NCBI GenBank assembly: GCA_964035575.1
Contig: OZ037925.1
Span: 1 to 64,000 of the forward strand
Direction: 5' to 3'
DNA from: Rhynchopus sp. YZ270_cl-10
Taxonomy: Eukaryota > Euglenozoa > Diplonemea > Diplonemida > Diplonemidae
Length of the DNA stretch: 64,000 bases
Shown: positions 38,901 through 50,200 of the stretch, one piece after another
Position numbering within the stretch: position 1 is the first letter of the stretch
Layout of the letters: each line of letters starts with the position of its first letter
Translations under genes and position numbers: made by a program
The notes under the pieces: generated by a model
What the model saw: the letters and a program-made list of their open reading frames with translations, nothing else
What the model was told of the DNA's origin: nothing
The model's database searches: none

Positions 38901-41900
38901 CGCGACATGCCCAAGTGGCCCAACAGTTCGTCGGGGATGTACGCCCCATCCGCCTGGTGGCGACGCATGTGCTGCAGCAAGCCCTTACGAGACAGGCCCC
39001 CGACCGCATCACTCGAAGACAAAATTCCCGCTCTGCATCCATCAAAGGGGCAGAACACCCGATCCGATGTGTCCCAGCTTGGTAGCCAGGGGGGCGGTGG
39101 TGGTGGTGTTGGTGGGGATGATGCCATCCAAATGCGCTGTGTCCAGCACTGCCTGCCGAGCCTCCTTCCTCATCTTCTCTGCCATCCCCTCCTTGGTCTT
39201 CCCCACCTCCGGGACAAGCTCCACTGCCTCAAAGTGAGAGTCACAGAGAGCGATGACGACCGTGGGAAGTTTCGCTTGGAAGCTCTCCGCGTACGACTTG
39301 GCGACTCTTTTGCTACCAGGGGTGATGCGCACGAGGGGGTTCTCTTCCGACGCCTGCACCACCACGATGTTGATGCGGGATGCTGTCGCGGTGAGCTGAA
39401 GCCCCAAGTGGTTGAGGTGGGCCTCGCCGGTCACACCATTGGCAAACTCCGTCATGGCCTCCTGCGACCCCAGCACCTGCACCAGGCGGTTCGACACCTC
39501 CACTGCTGTGTCATACAGCTGCTTGCGCATTGCCCTCACGTCCGGCTGCGTGTCGTGGTCCCAGAGGTGTAGTGCCACATAACCACAATCATTAGTAGAC
39601 ACGTTGGGGATGCGTTTAGCTCCAAACTTCGCCAGAGTCGCGTCCACAGACACCGCCTGCTCTGTATACGCAGGAGCGTTCACGTTTGCGCACCCACCGG
39701 TCAACGCAAACGGGGACAAGCTTACCGGGTGCTCCGGATCAGCAGGGGCAGGGCGCAGGTCCCAGGGCGTCACCGCTCGCCACAACAACGACAGCAAGAC
39801 CAGTAGGGACACCGCCAGCATGCCAAATGCCATCCCGATCCTACGAGTCCACCTGCGTGCTGCCACACGGCGCACCTCCAAGAGAAGAACCCAGCCAAGT
39901 GGGCGCGCGACGCCGACCAGTGCCACAAAACCCGCCGAACAACCACCTGCGGACCATGCAACCCACACCCACTCGGCTGCACGCACCGACAACTGACCCA
40001 CCCCCATCACACTGGCTCTCACCAAGCTGGCAGCCACTCGGATCCCTCCGGTCCATCGGTGCACTCGCTCGCTCGCCCCTTCCAGCCACCGCCACCCCCT
40101 GCGTGCGCGGCACAGTCCCCGCAGCAGACCCACCCCCAGCACCTCCGCGTCCCGAAACAGCGCACAACCCAAAGCATGTGGCGCTGACCTCCCAAGCTCA
40201 GACCCCACAAAAACCAGAACCCAGATGGCCACACACTGCAAAGCACCTCTCAACGCATCGGCGACCCTGATCCTGCGGAAAACTGGGTGCGCTGTCGGGG
40301 AGGGCGGACGATTGCAGGGCGCCTTGCGCCGACGGAGCCTGCCCGCCTGTGACTTGGTCCAGTTCAAGGACCGGTGTCCTCGTCGCGTCCTCCTGGTCCT
40401 CCTGCCCACCAGCCACAAAATGAGATGACTGAGGGTAGGGGCGCGTCTGTCCTTCCACAGATCCAGGACCGCGAACGACACAAACACTCCCCACTCAGGT
40501 GCCTCGGCTACCCAGCAGGGGTCAGGCTGACGCAAGGAGGTGAAGACCTCCCAGAGGTTGCACCACCAGTCGAACCAAAACTCTATCTGTGCACACCCCT
40601 TTTGCCACACCCGCATCATCACACAGCCACTCTGTCCTTCTCGCCCCGCAAGGCTGACCCCGAACACCAGCATACCTCGCTCACCACCCCCTAGGTTGTT
40701 GTCGCTGATGTTGTTGCTGCGTCTGCTGTTGATGTTGGTGCTGCTGTTGGACCTGCTGTTGGAACTGCTGCTGCAGAAGTCTTTGGAACTGCAGTTGAAA
40801 CTGCTGTTGTGCCTGCTGTTGGAACTGCTGCTGGAACTGCTTTTGGAGACGCTGTTGGAACCGCTGCTGCAGAAGTCTGTGGAACTGCTGTTGAAACTGC
40901 TGTTAAGCCTACTGTTGGAACTGCTGTTGGACCTGCCGTTAGAGCTGCTGCCGCAGAAGTCCTTGCTGATGAAACTGCTGTTGTGCCTGTTGCTGGAACT
41001 GCTTTTGGAAACGCTGTTGGAACTGCTGCTGCAGAAGCCATTGGAACTGCTGTTGAAACTGCTGTTGTTGAGCCTGCTGTTGGAACTGCTGATGGACCTG
41101 CCGTTGGAGCTGCTGCCGCAGAAGTCCTTGCTGATGAAACTGCTGTTGTGCCTGCTGTTGTGCCTGTTGCTGGAACTGCTTTTGGAAACGCTGTTGGAAC
41201 TGCTGCTGCAGAAGCCATTGGAACTGCTGTTGAAACTGCTGTTGTTGTGCCTGCTGTTGGAACTGCTGCTGGACCTGCTGTTGGAACCGCTGCTGCAGAA
41301 GTCTGTGGAACTGCTGTTGAAACTGCTGTTAAGCCTACTGTTGGAACTGCTGTTGGACCTGCCGTTAGAGCTGCTGCCGCAGAAGTCCTTGCTGTTGAAA
41401 CTGCTGTTGTTGAGCCTGCTGTTGGAACTGCTGATGGACCTGCCGTTGGAGCTGCTGCTGCAGAAGTCTTTGGAACTGCAGTTGAAACTGCTGTTGTGCC
41501 TGCTGTTGGAACTGCTGCTGGAACTGCTTTTGGAAACGCTCGTGGAACTGCTGCTGCAGAAGCCGTTGGAACTGCTGTTTAAACTGCTGTTGTGCCTGCT
41601 GTTGGAACTGCTGTTGGACCTGCTGTTGGAACCGCTGCTGCAGAAGCCTTTGGAACTGCTGGTGAAAAAGCTGTAGAGCCTGCTGTTGGAACTGCTGCTG
41701 TAAAGGCCTTTGGAACTGCTGCTGCTGCACACCAGGGGTGATACTGGGACCCCACCCAGGACTCCGAAGATTTCGTTTTTGCTGCTATCACAGTTGCAGC
41801 CACTGATGTGGTTGGGCATACATTGCCTCTTTTTGGGGATATCATGGGGGGAAGGGGGGTGTGGGTTGTTATGACAACAGTTCTTTGCTTTGTTGCCTCC

Positions 41901-42037
41901 ACACACGTTTTTGTTGCTGCTATCAAAGCTGCAGCTGCTTGGGTTGTTGGGCTCAAGAGGCCTCTTTTTGGGGTAAAAAAGGGGGGGAAGGGGGCTCCTG
42001 CTACTGCTGTTGATGCAGCTTAAGTTGTTGCTCCTGT

Positions 42038-42078
<41 letters not shown>

Positions 42079-43157
42079 TTGTTGCTGCTGTTGTTGCTGC
42101 TGCTCTTGTTGCTGCTGTTGCTGCTGCTGCAGTTGCAGCTGGTGTAGCATATGTTGTTGCTGCTGTTGCTGCTGCTGCTGCTGTTGCTGCTTTTGTTGCT
42201 GCTGTTGCTGCTGCTGCTGTTGCTGCTGTTGCTGCTGTTGCTGCTGTTGCTGCTGTTGCTGCTGTTGCTGCTGTTGCTGCTGTTGCTGCTGTTGCTGCTG
42301 TTGCTGCTGTTGCTGCTGTTGCTGCTGTTGCTGCTGTTGCTGCTGTTGCTGCTGTTGCTGCTGTTGCTGCTGTTGCTGCTGTTGCTGCTGTTGCTGCTGT
42401 TGCTGCTGTTGCTGCTGTTGCTGCTGTTGCTGCTGTTGCTGCTGTTGCTGCTGTTGCTGCTGTTGCTGCTGTTGCTGCTGTTGCTGCTGTTGCTGCTGTT
42501 GCTGCCGTTGTTGCTGCTGCTGCAGTTGCAGCTGGTGTAGTATATGCTGCTGTTGCTGCTGTTGCTGCTGTTGCTGCTGTTGCTGCTGTTGCTGCTGTTG
42601 CTGCTGTTGCTGCTGTTGCTGCTGTTGCTGCTGTTGCTGCTGTTGCTGCTGTTGCTGCTGTTGCTGCTGTTGCTGCTGTTGCTGCTGTTGCTGCTGTTGC
42701 TGCTGTTGCTGCTGTTGCTGCTGTTGCTGCTGTTGCTGCTGTTGCTGCTGTTGCTGCTGTTGCTGCTGTTGCTGCTGTTGCTGCTGTTGCTGCTGTTGCT
42801 GCTGTTGCTGCTGTTGCTGCCGTTGTTGCTGCTGCTGCAGTTGCAGCTGGTGTAGTATATGCTGCTGTTGCTGCTGTTGCTGCTGTTGCTGCTGTTGCTG
42901 CTGTTGCTGCTGTTGCTGCTGTTGCTGCTGTTGCTGCTGTTGCTGCCGTTGTTGCTGCTGCTGCAGTTGCAGCTGGTGTAGTATATGCTGCTGTTGCTGC
43001 TGTTGCTGCTGTTGCTGCTGTTGCTGCTGTTGCTGCTGTTGCTGCTGTTGCTGCTGTTGCTGCTCTTGTTGTTGCTGCTGGTGTAGCTCCTGCTGCTGCT
43101 GCTGATGCAGACATGCAGCACCACCCACAACGCCCCCAAAAGGGCCTTCCTCCTCAT
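32968..43157 (-). pseudogene. Family A retrotransposon polyprotein, A1 copy, with about two frame breaks
   Basis: Starts MRRKALLGALWVVLHVC at 43157, the same N-terminus as family B (MRRKALLGVLCVL). Order along the strand: signal-peptide-like start; about 100 NSS triplets plus a further Asn/Ser-rich part (43100-40690); hydrophobic segments in 40680-39740 (WGVFVSFAVL, CVAIWVLVFVG, GMLAVSLLVLLSLLW); OTU-like domain 1 (TNDCGYVAL, SHFEAV; 39620-39230); C2H2 and C4 fingers (39060-38820); RT (38300-36900); endonuclease (36560-36150); OTU-like domain 2 (AGDCAFEALL, GHYEPL; 35640-35200); Cys/His cluster; Gln/Lys coiled coil; conserved C-terminal domain (33680-33400). The frame is split in three, with breaks near the zinc-finger region and near the endonuclease, where A2 is open. 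It is the only family A copy here that keeps the N-terminal module. Confidence 0.88.
42000..43110 (-). repeat. CAG/CAA-type 9-bp repeat coding for Asn-Ser-Ser
   Basis: (AACAGCAGC)n on the minus strand, about 107 units. It is broken by four copies of an interruption (ctgcagttgcagctggtgta then gtatatg/gcatatg on the plus strand, at about 42130, 42520, 42832 and 42962). The 9-bp period keeps all three frames open: NSS, QQQ, and Ala/Thr. The NSS frame is the one continuous with the MRRK start and the downstream domains. Confidence 0.93.
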
Positions 43158-43201
43158 TTTTAAAAAAGCAAAAACCAAAAAACGAAAACAAAGAAGGACA
43201 A

Positions 43202-43212
43202 GACACACTACG

Positions 43213-43218
<6 letters not shown>
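43202..43218. repeat. Target-site duplication of A2, left copy
   Basis: gacacactacgccttgc directly before the A2 poly(T). The identical 17 bp are at 52933-52949, directly after the A2 5' end. Confidence 0.9.
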
Positions 43219-43254
<36 letters not shown>

Positions 43255-43255
<1 letters not shown>

Positions 43256-44241
43256 TGTTGTTCAACTTAGCCCTAGGCTCGCTTTTTTTATCTACATCCA
43301 GTGACAGAGGGGGTACTTACTAGTCAAGCGAGTATGTAAACAGCTAGATGTCCAGACAAGGGCACTTTACTATTGTACTGGCAAGACAGTGCCTGAAAAC
43401 ACAGTTAGTGGCACTAAAATAGAAAGCATGTGGGACAACTACAACCAACACTTCCCTGCAAATAAGCAAAAGGGTCGTATGTGAGTGCAATTTTTCCCAA
43501 AAGGAAAAGGGGAGGGGATGGGACGGGAGGGTTGCTCTGTCTACCGGTGTAGTTTTATTTTGCTTTGTCTTGGGGAGGGGAGGGGAGGAGAAGGAGGGGA
43601 TTGAGTGAGCCGTTTCCTCTGTAACACACAAACAAATAAAAAGGAAGTTCCATAATCTTTTTAGTAGTTTTCTTTTTGGTGAAAATTTTTGAGAACTTCA
43701 GTAAGTGTGACCTGACCCGACTGACTGACACCCAAAGGGGAAAACAACAATAACGCACAACAAAATCAACAACAACAATGGTGGGTCTCGTGCTTACCTG
43801 TGGTGGTTTTGAAAAATGAAAAATTGAAATTGACCTTCACAAGGTAAAAATGAAAAACTAAAGGAGTGAAAAAAGGAACTCAAAGGACAAGAGTTCTGTA
43901 CAAACTCTACTCTACTGCACAATCTATAAAAGTGGCCCAATGGCTCCTGATGCCACTGGCCTGGCTCTTAGACAGGTCTTACTCCGAGACTGCCCTCTAC
44001 CCTCAGAGCCTCGTCCAAGGGGTACGGGCCGTCGCTGGGGTAGACCCGTCCTAGCCAGCAGCCAACCAAAAATATTAACAAATAGGAAGGGGGGCGGAAA
44101 GGGGGGAAAGGGGGGGCAAACCCCAAAGGATGAAAAGAACAAAAAACACAAAATAAAAAGGGTTAAAAATAAACATGGGGCAAACTGTCATTCTCTACAC
44201 GCTTCTACACACACACTCTCACCCTCTAACTCTCTAGCTCT
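43255..44241 (-). other. 3' UTR of retrotransposon A2
   Basis: As in A1, with a shorter purine tract and a small insertion near 44195-44240. The ccacaggtaagcac donor-like site is also kept here (about 43795-43808). No gene. Confidence 0.85.
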
Positions 44242-47200
44242 CTAATTCTTTTTATTCCCCTTTTTCCCCTTCCTTCCTCCGCTCTGTCTCCCCTTCTGTC
44301 CACCACCGCGACCATTGCGCCCTCTCTGCACCTCCTGGGGCGAGAGCACATGCTGCGTCGCTTGTGCCACTGCGTCGGTGAACACGTTCGACGTGTTGGA
44401 CCTACCCTGAGCTGCATGGCGCTGGGGTCCTTTGGGAGCTGGGGAAGGAGCAGGTTGGGCGGAGGAGGTTGCATTGCCACGGCCTGCCGATGAGGAGGAG
44501 GAAGAAGTGGAGACTGCAGGTTGGGCGATGGAGGTTGTAGTGCCACGGCCTGCAGAGGTGGAGGAAGAAGAAGAAGAAGAGGAGGCTTGAGGTTGTCGGC
44601 CTATTCCCTCTCGAGCCGCTCGTGCCTCATTCTCCCTCCTTGTACTCTCCGCTGCAAAGGCCTGCCCCCTACTGCTCCGGTTGTCCGTCAGGGCATGCAA
44701 CGTCGACTTTGCCTTGCACTTTTCCTGAACCGACCACTCATGCAAACCCACCACCTTCATCACCTCATACCACTGAGTGAAAGTAGCGGTAGAGAGGGGG
44801 AGTGACAACAAGGGTCTGCCATCCTGTTTCTCTCCCTGACGGTAGTGGAACAGGGAGATCCACTTCGTCACAGAAGAAGGCACCGGCGACCCCATGGTGA
44901 GGCACGGGAAAAGACCCCCCCTCTCCGTCCGCTCCTCCTCCGTCCACATCCAAGCCTCGCTCTGCGCCCTCAGCAATTCCCTCACCCTCGCTTGCTTCTT
45001 CTGGTCAGGGATGCCTTCCACTGACAGAGGATGCGAGCGATCCGCCCCCTCCATCGCGGTGTCGAGGTCCTCCTCCTGCTCCTGCTCATCATCATCCATC
45101 TCCTCCACCTTCACACGCACCTCGGTGTCTGCCGCCTCGGCCTGTCGCCCCACCTCCTCCTCCAGCTGATCCCGAGAAGGGGTTCCCCAGCTGACCCTGC
45201 CTTCCCGAACGACGATGACCGCGCTGGTCTTGCCCCAGGTGTCGCAGTATCCGGCCTCCCCTGCTATCTTCCTAACCGCCTGACGGGCGACCACCGACTC
45301 CGGGCAATCACCGTCCCCCTCCCCGTTCCCACTCCACGGCTGCTGTGTCGCCCAGCAGTACAGGAACTCGCCCGGGCACGGAGAAGCACCTTGAGGACCA
45401 AAGAGAGCCATCCAGTCGCCGACACAGTCAGGTTCGAGTCCTTCAGGGTCGTCGCCCACCGCTCTCCGCACCGCATGGCAGGGGAGGAATAGCCGCCCTT
45501 CGCACACCACCCCAAAGCACCGCCCGTATGCCACCATGCGTTCCGCCTCCAGCTGTCGGGAGAGGTTCACCGCCGTCAACAACAGAGTGGTCGCCTTCTG
45601 CTCCGACTCATGCTTAGCTGCGATGGCGTAATGCCTCTCGCAGCGTTGCCTGTCATACTCCGCCCGGAGCGACTCTCCTGCTTCGGGGTGCCGATCGCAG
45701 TCTTCCAAGTACTGCGCATGCATCCTCTTCGCGTCCTCTGCGAGTTCCCGCTTGTGCCTGGCGGTCAGCTCCTCCACACGATGCCTGTCCGCCGCCTTCG
45801 CCTGGTCCAGACGCACATTCTGTTCCTCCAGGAAACGACTCAACTCCTGCTGGCGGTCGCCAAAAGTGCCCCGAAGCGCGGCCAAATCCGGTCCCCACGA
45901 CCGACGATGCTCCCGCCGTACCTCCAGGGCTTGCTGCCACGCGTCCGACGCACGCTGCAACGCTTCCTTCTTATCCTGGTCCGCCTTTTGTTGTTGCTGC
46001 TTCTGCTGTTTCCGTTGCTTCTCGTGCTTCTGCTGCTTCTGTTCTGCCTGCTGCCCCTCTTCGCCCGCCATTGGCGTGTCTACCTCCTCGACGTCCTCGC
46101 CCTCGGGAGCTGGCACTGCTGGAGAAGGAGCCCGTTTAGGTGGTGGGTCTCCGCTCCCCTCCGCAGAGGCAGCCTGAGCCGGAACATTCGAGTGCAAAAA
46201 AGACAGGGCACTGAAGTATTCCGCCCTGCCAATTTGCGACAGAGGGCAGTGCTTGGACCCCTGAGCGCAGTGCAGACATGCCAAGCCACCACACGTGTGA
46301 CAGCAGAAGTGTGCGTCCGACGCATCGAAGAGCTTGCTGCATTGTTCGCACTGCAGGAAAGTGTTCGACGCCTCCGCCTCCCTCGCTCCCACAAAAGCCA
46401 TGGGGCGCTCTGACTGGCACTCCCCCTTACCACCTGTGGCCTCAAAAGACAGGATGTGCTGCTGCAGAGCCGGGTCCATGGTGAGGGGCTCGTAGTGTCC
46501 CGGGATACTGCCGGATCCATCTGCCGCATCCTGGTCACCCGAGTGGAGGAGAAGGACCACTGCCTTAGGCCGTTTTCTTGGCACCATCAGAGAAGGGCGG
46601 GCGAACTCGTTGAGGATGACCACAGATACCTCAAGAGCCTCCCCTGCCCCCGCCACTGCAATGGCATCCGCCCACGTTCGCTGGTCTCCTCTGTCCCCAC
46701 TCGTCATCAGCCGCTGCCAGACCCCAAAATTAGGGACAGCCGCACTCGACAGATCAGCGCGGCCCTGGACCTTCTTCACTGCCGCCTGGCGCAGACCCTC
46801 CACCGACAAATCCGTGCGCCCGGTGGCGAAGAGCAAAGCCTCAAAAGCACAGTCCCCCGCCACAAACGACCAAGTCACCTTCGAGGCTCCCAGCTTGGCC
46901 GCCTGTTCCGTCGCCCGAGGCCTCTGCGCTGCCGGGCACTCACGCAAAAACTCCCACTCACGCACCACATCGAGACCCGGCCCTTCCGGAATCACGGTAG
47001 CCGAATCAAACCTCCCGGTCCGCTTCCTCGGTGGCTCCACGTGGTCCGGCTTCACGTCCCTCTTGCGCTTCCCCTGCTGCTCCTCCGACCGGTCTGGAGC
47101 AGGACGACTCATATCGTCGTCAGGGTTCGCATCATCACAGAGAGGTTCCACAGCCCCTGCACTGCGGCGTCCAAACCGGTCCATGTCCTCTGCAGACGGT

Positions 47201-50200
47201 GCCACATCTACCTCCACACACGGCTCCCGCTTCAGGGTGGCAATCCCTACACACATAGCACCCCGCTCCAGAAAGGAAGATGCGACCTTTTTCTGGTACG
47301 CCACCGCAATGCTCTCCCGGATGCGCAACTCTGCCGACCCTGTTAGGTGCGACGTCTGTCCCGTCGTCAGGCCTCCAAGCTGCGCAATCAAGAGGTTCGC
47401 CTCGTCGCCTGCACCCCCGAAGGCTTCAAACACAATAGGGGAGAACTTGGTGTTGATCTTGTTCAAATCCCGCTCGTGCTTCTCCCGTTTGACCTGGCCC
47501 TGGTTCTTCGCCGACCAGCCCACAAACTTCGAGGCCCCTGTTCTGTAGGAAGGCAAGGTGGGGCACACGTGGGTGATGTCCAAACAACGAGGTCCATTTT
47601 CCGCCACTCCTACTGGGAGGTAGACATCGCCTGGCCGCTTCTTAGACTCCAACTCCACTCGCACGGTCTCCTCCAAAGCAGGGTCCAAGCCCGCCCCTTG
47701 AGCCGCTCTGTACACCGAATCCCGCAAGGCGTTGTGGCGGGCGACGCGGTGTTTGGAGTAGGGGCAGCCAAAGGTGTGGTCGCCAAAGGAGTCCATGACA
47801 ACCCTTTTCTGCCCCCCCTGACATGCCGAGCAAGTCGTTCCCTCCGCATGGATGGCCACCCCTAGTCGGAAACGGGTCACAACCGCAAAATCCGCTGAAG
47901 ACATCTGGTTCCTTGCTGATGGTGTCGCCGTGAGGTACGTCCCAGAAAGCGGCAGGAGAAGGGACTTCATCCGTGCTCGGTCTCGCATGCAGAGCTGTTG
48001 CATCAACTTGTCTGCCTGGGCGTCAATCACCGCAGATGACAGACTCTGCTGCTCCAGGATCTTCTTCGGCTGGGCCCTGTCCACGTGAAACGCCACCGGT
48101 ACCCTGGAGTTGTACTCCTCAGCTGCGCTGTTCCATCTCTCCTCATCCCAGGTGAAGGCCGGGTCCAAGGCCTGCGACAGTTGCAGGTTCCCTGACTGAG
48201 AGGCGAGGGACGCAGCCGTCCGATGGTCCACTGTGCGACGGATACCCAGCCCCCCAAGCGCCACAGGAAGCGCCGCCTGCGCCCTTGCCAACTCCGGCAG
48301 CGCCCCATCCGGGTCATGCAGAAGCGCAGCCAGGCACCTGTCGATCAGGTCGTCAAAGGCCGTCAGGTACTCCGCGCACTGTGGGATCCCCCGCATGTAG
48401 AACACCATGCGGCAGTAGCCTTCGCAGTATCTCAGTACGTAGAAGGCTGCCTGGGAGTCCCCGAGGTCCACAAGGGCTTCCAGGTTGCGGCGGGAATCGT
48501 CCACCTTCCGGGCCATGTACTCCTCGCAGAATGCCGCAGACCCAATGGGGATGCCCAAGAAATCGAACCCATCCACATCCAACAGCCGGAACCCGCCTTC
48601 ACCCATGGCGTCCTGTCCACCCTCGGTCAACGTGAACCCCACCGCCTTGAGCTCCTCCGTGGAGACGCCACCAGTGGAGATGAGCTCACACTTGTTCGCG
48701 TTCACCTCCAACCCCAGTTCGGAGCTACGAGTGCGCAGAACCTGGTACGCCTCAAAAACCGCCTTAGGGGACCCCCGCAGAGAGCCGTCATCGAGGTACC
48801 ACAAAGTCCCATCCAGGCCTGGGTGCCCCTTCAGCTCTAGCGCCATCTGGTGGATGGTCAGGGAGAAGAGAAGCGGGCCCAAGGGATCTCCTTGTTGAGC
48901 TCCGCGCTGTGACCTTATGGTATCTCCACCATAAAACAGGCTGGAGGGCTCCAGGTAACACCATCGCACCCATGGGGCCAGCTCGGGGAGGTTCGCGTCG
49001 ACCGCTCTTAGCATCGACAGGCGGTCTACGCAGTTGAACGCGTTACGGTAGTCAATTTTCAAAATGACTTTACCTTTTCCGCGGTTGCGCACGGCGTACT
49101 GCGAGATAACATCAGTCGCCACTGCCGCCCCCCTTGCCGTTGCCACCCCCACCTGGTTCCCTCGAAGAAGAAGCGTCCTAGCAGGCACCCGCACTCGCGC
49201 CGACAGAATCTTTCCCACCAGTCTGCGGAGAGTGTCCCCAACCGCAATCGGTCGCACGTCCTCCTCCAGGCCCGGCCCCTTTGCAGGCTTCCGGAGAGCC
49301 ACCAAGTTAGCGCCGGCGAAGAACTCAGCCACCTCCACTGGAGCATTTCCTCGTGCCAAAGACGTCAACACTGCGGCCAGCGCTGCCAAAGTGCCCTTAG
49401 CCCGCCTCTGTAGGCAAAGTGTACGAAGGTGCGCGCCCGTCACGTTCGAGGGACCCGCCGCCGATGACTTCGGCATGCTCCGCAGGGCCTTCATCACCTC
49501 CACCACTGTCACCGGTGGGACCTCCTGAGGCTGGGGCCAATCCGCCTGCTCCAGGGCCTTGGAGTCGGCAGCGGCTGGGTGCTTCGTCTGAAGCTTTTCC
49601 AGCGTCGCCGGTGTCTGTGGGGCGAGGCCGTCGCTGGTAGCGCAAGACATGGCCTGGCTCGGGAGTCCTGCTCTCGCTTTGGCGATGGTGCGCTTCCGTC
49701 TCCCTTCGTCAGTGTCCTCATCCGACCACCCAGAGGGCCTTGGCTTCCGCTCCTCTACCGTTTGCTCCCACAGGGCGACATACTGGCCAGCCTTCCAAGC
49801 CTCCAAGTCCTTCCCCCAAGTGCTCGTCAAACGTCGCTCCTGGTCCTTGCCCCCTCGTTCTGTCCGTGTCCGGTGCAACACAGTGAAGAACAGTGCAAGG
49901 CGCTTCCAGGCCACCTCGTCTTGGTACTCAAGGATGTCCATAAGAACCCTCAGGAAGAGCTCGCTGTACAGCTGCAGGTGTTTGTCTGGGCACCCGCCCT
50001 TCAGCTGGATCCTGGTGGTCCCCATGACTTCAAAGGAGGGGAGGTCATCCTGATCTGTCAGCATTCCTCGACTGGAGGGAGACGGAGCGGTGAAGCCTTC
50101 TTCGCCAAAGTGCACCGTACAGGTGTTGCAGACCTCCTTGCTCTGCGGCAATAGCATGTCGCACTGATCGTTCGCACAGCGCGACATGCCCAAGTGGCCC

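Larger units (their letters stand above)
31949..43201 (-). mobile_element. Non-LTR retrotransposon family A, copy A1 (near full length)
   Basis: Minus-strand element whose poly(A) is the T-run at 31949-31985 and whose 5' region ends near 43201. It contains about 980 bp of 3' UTR and a coding region from 43157 to 32968. It is single-ORF, with RT and a C-terminal restriction-like endonuclease, so it belongs with the RLE-bearing LINEs (the R2/NeSL/CRE side of the tree) rather than the APE-bearing ones. The true 5' end may lie beyond copy A2, which inserted here: the interrupted sequence resumes at 52933. Few differences from A2 are seen, so both are young. Confidence 0.9.

Noticed and set aside
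40691-43157. Reading the N-terminal module of family A as a viral-type envelope
   Set aside because: A signal-peptide-like start, sequons and hydrophobic segments are visible, but no fusion-protein or glycoprotein fold was recognised and the repeat could be passive DNA expansion. Described only as a membrane-directed module.
42020-43206. Poly-Gln and Ala/Thr-rich proteins in the other two minus-strand frames, and poly-Leu on the plus strand
   Set aside because: Shadows of the 9-bp repeat. Only the Asn/Ser frame joins the shared MRRK start to the downstream domains.
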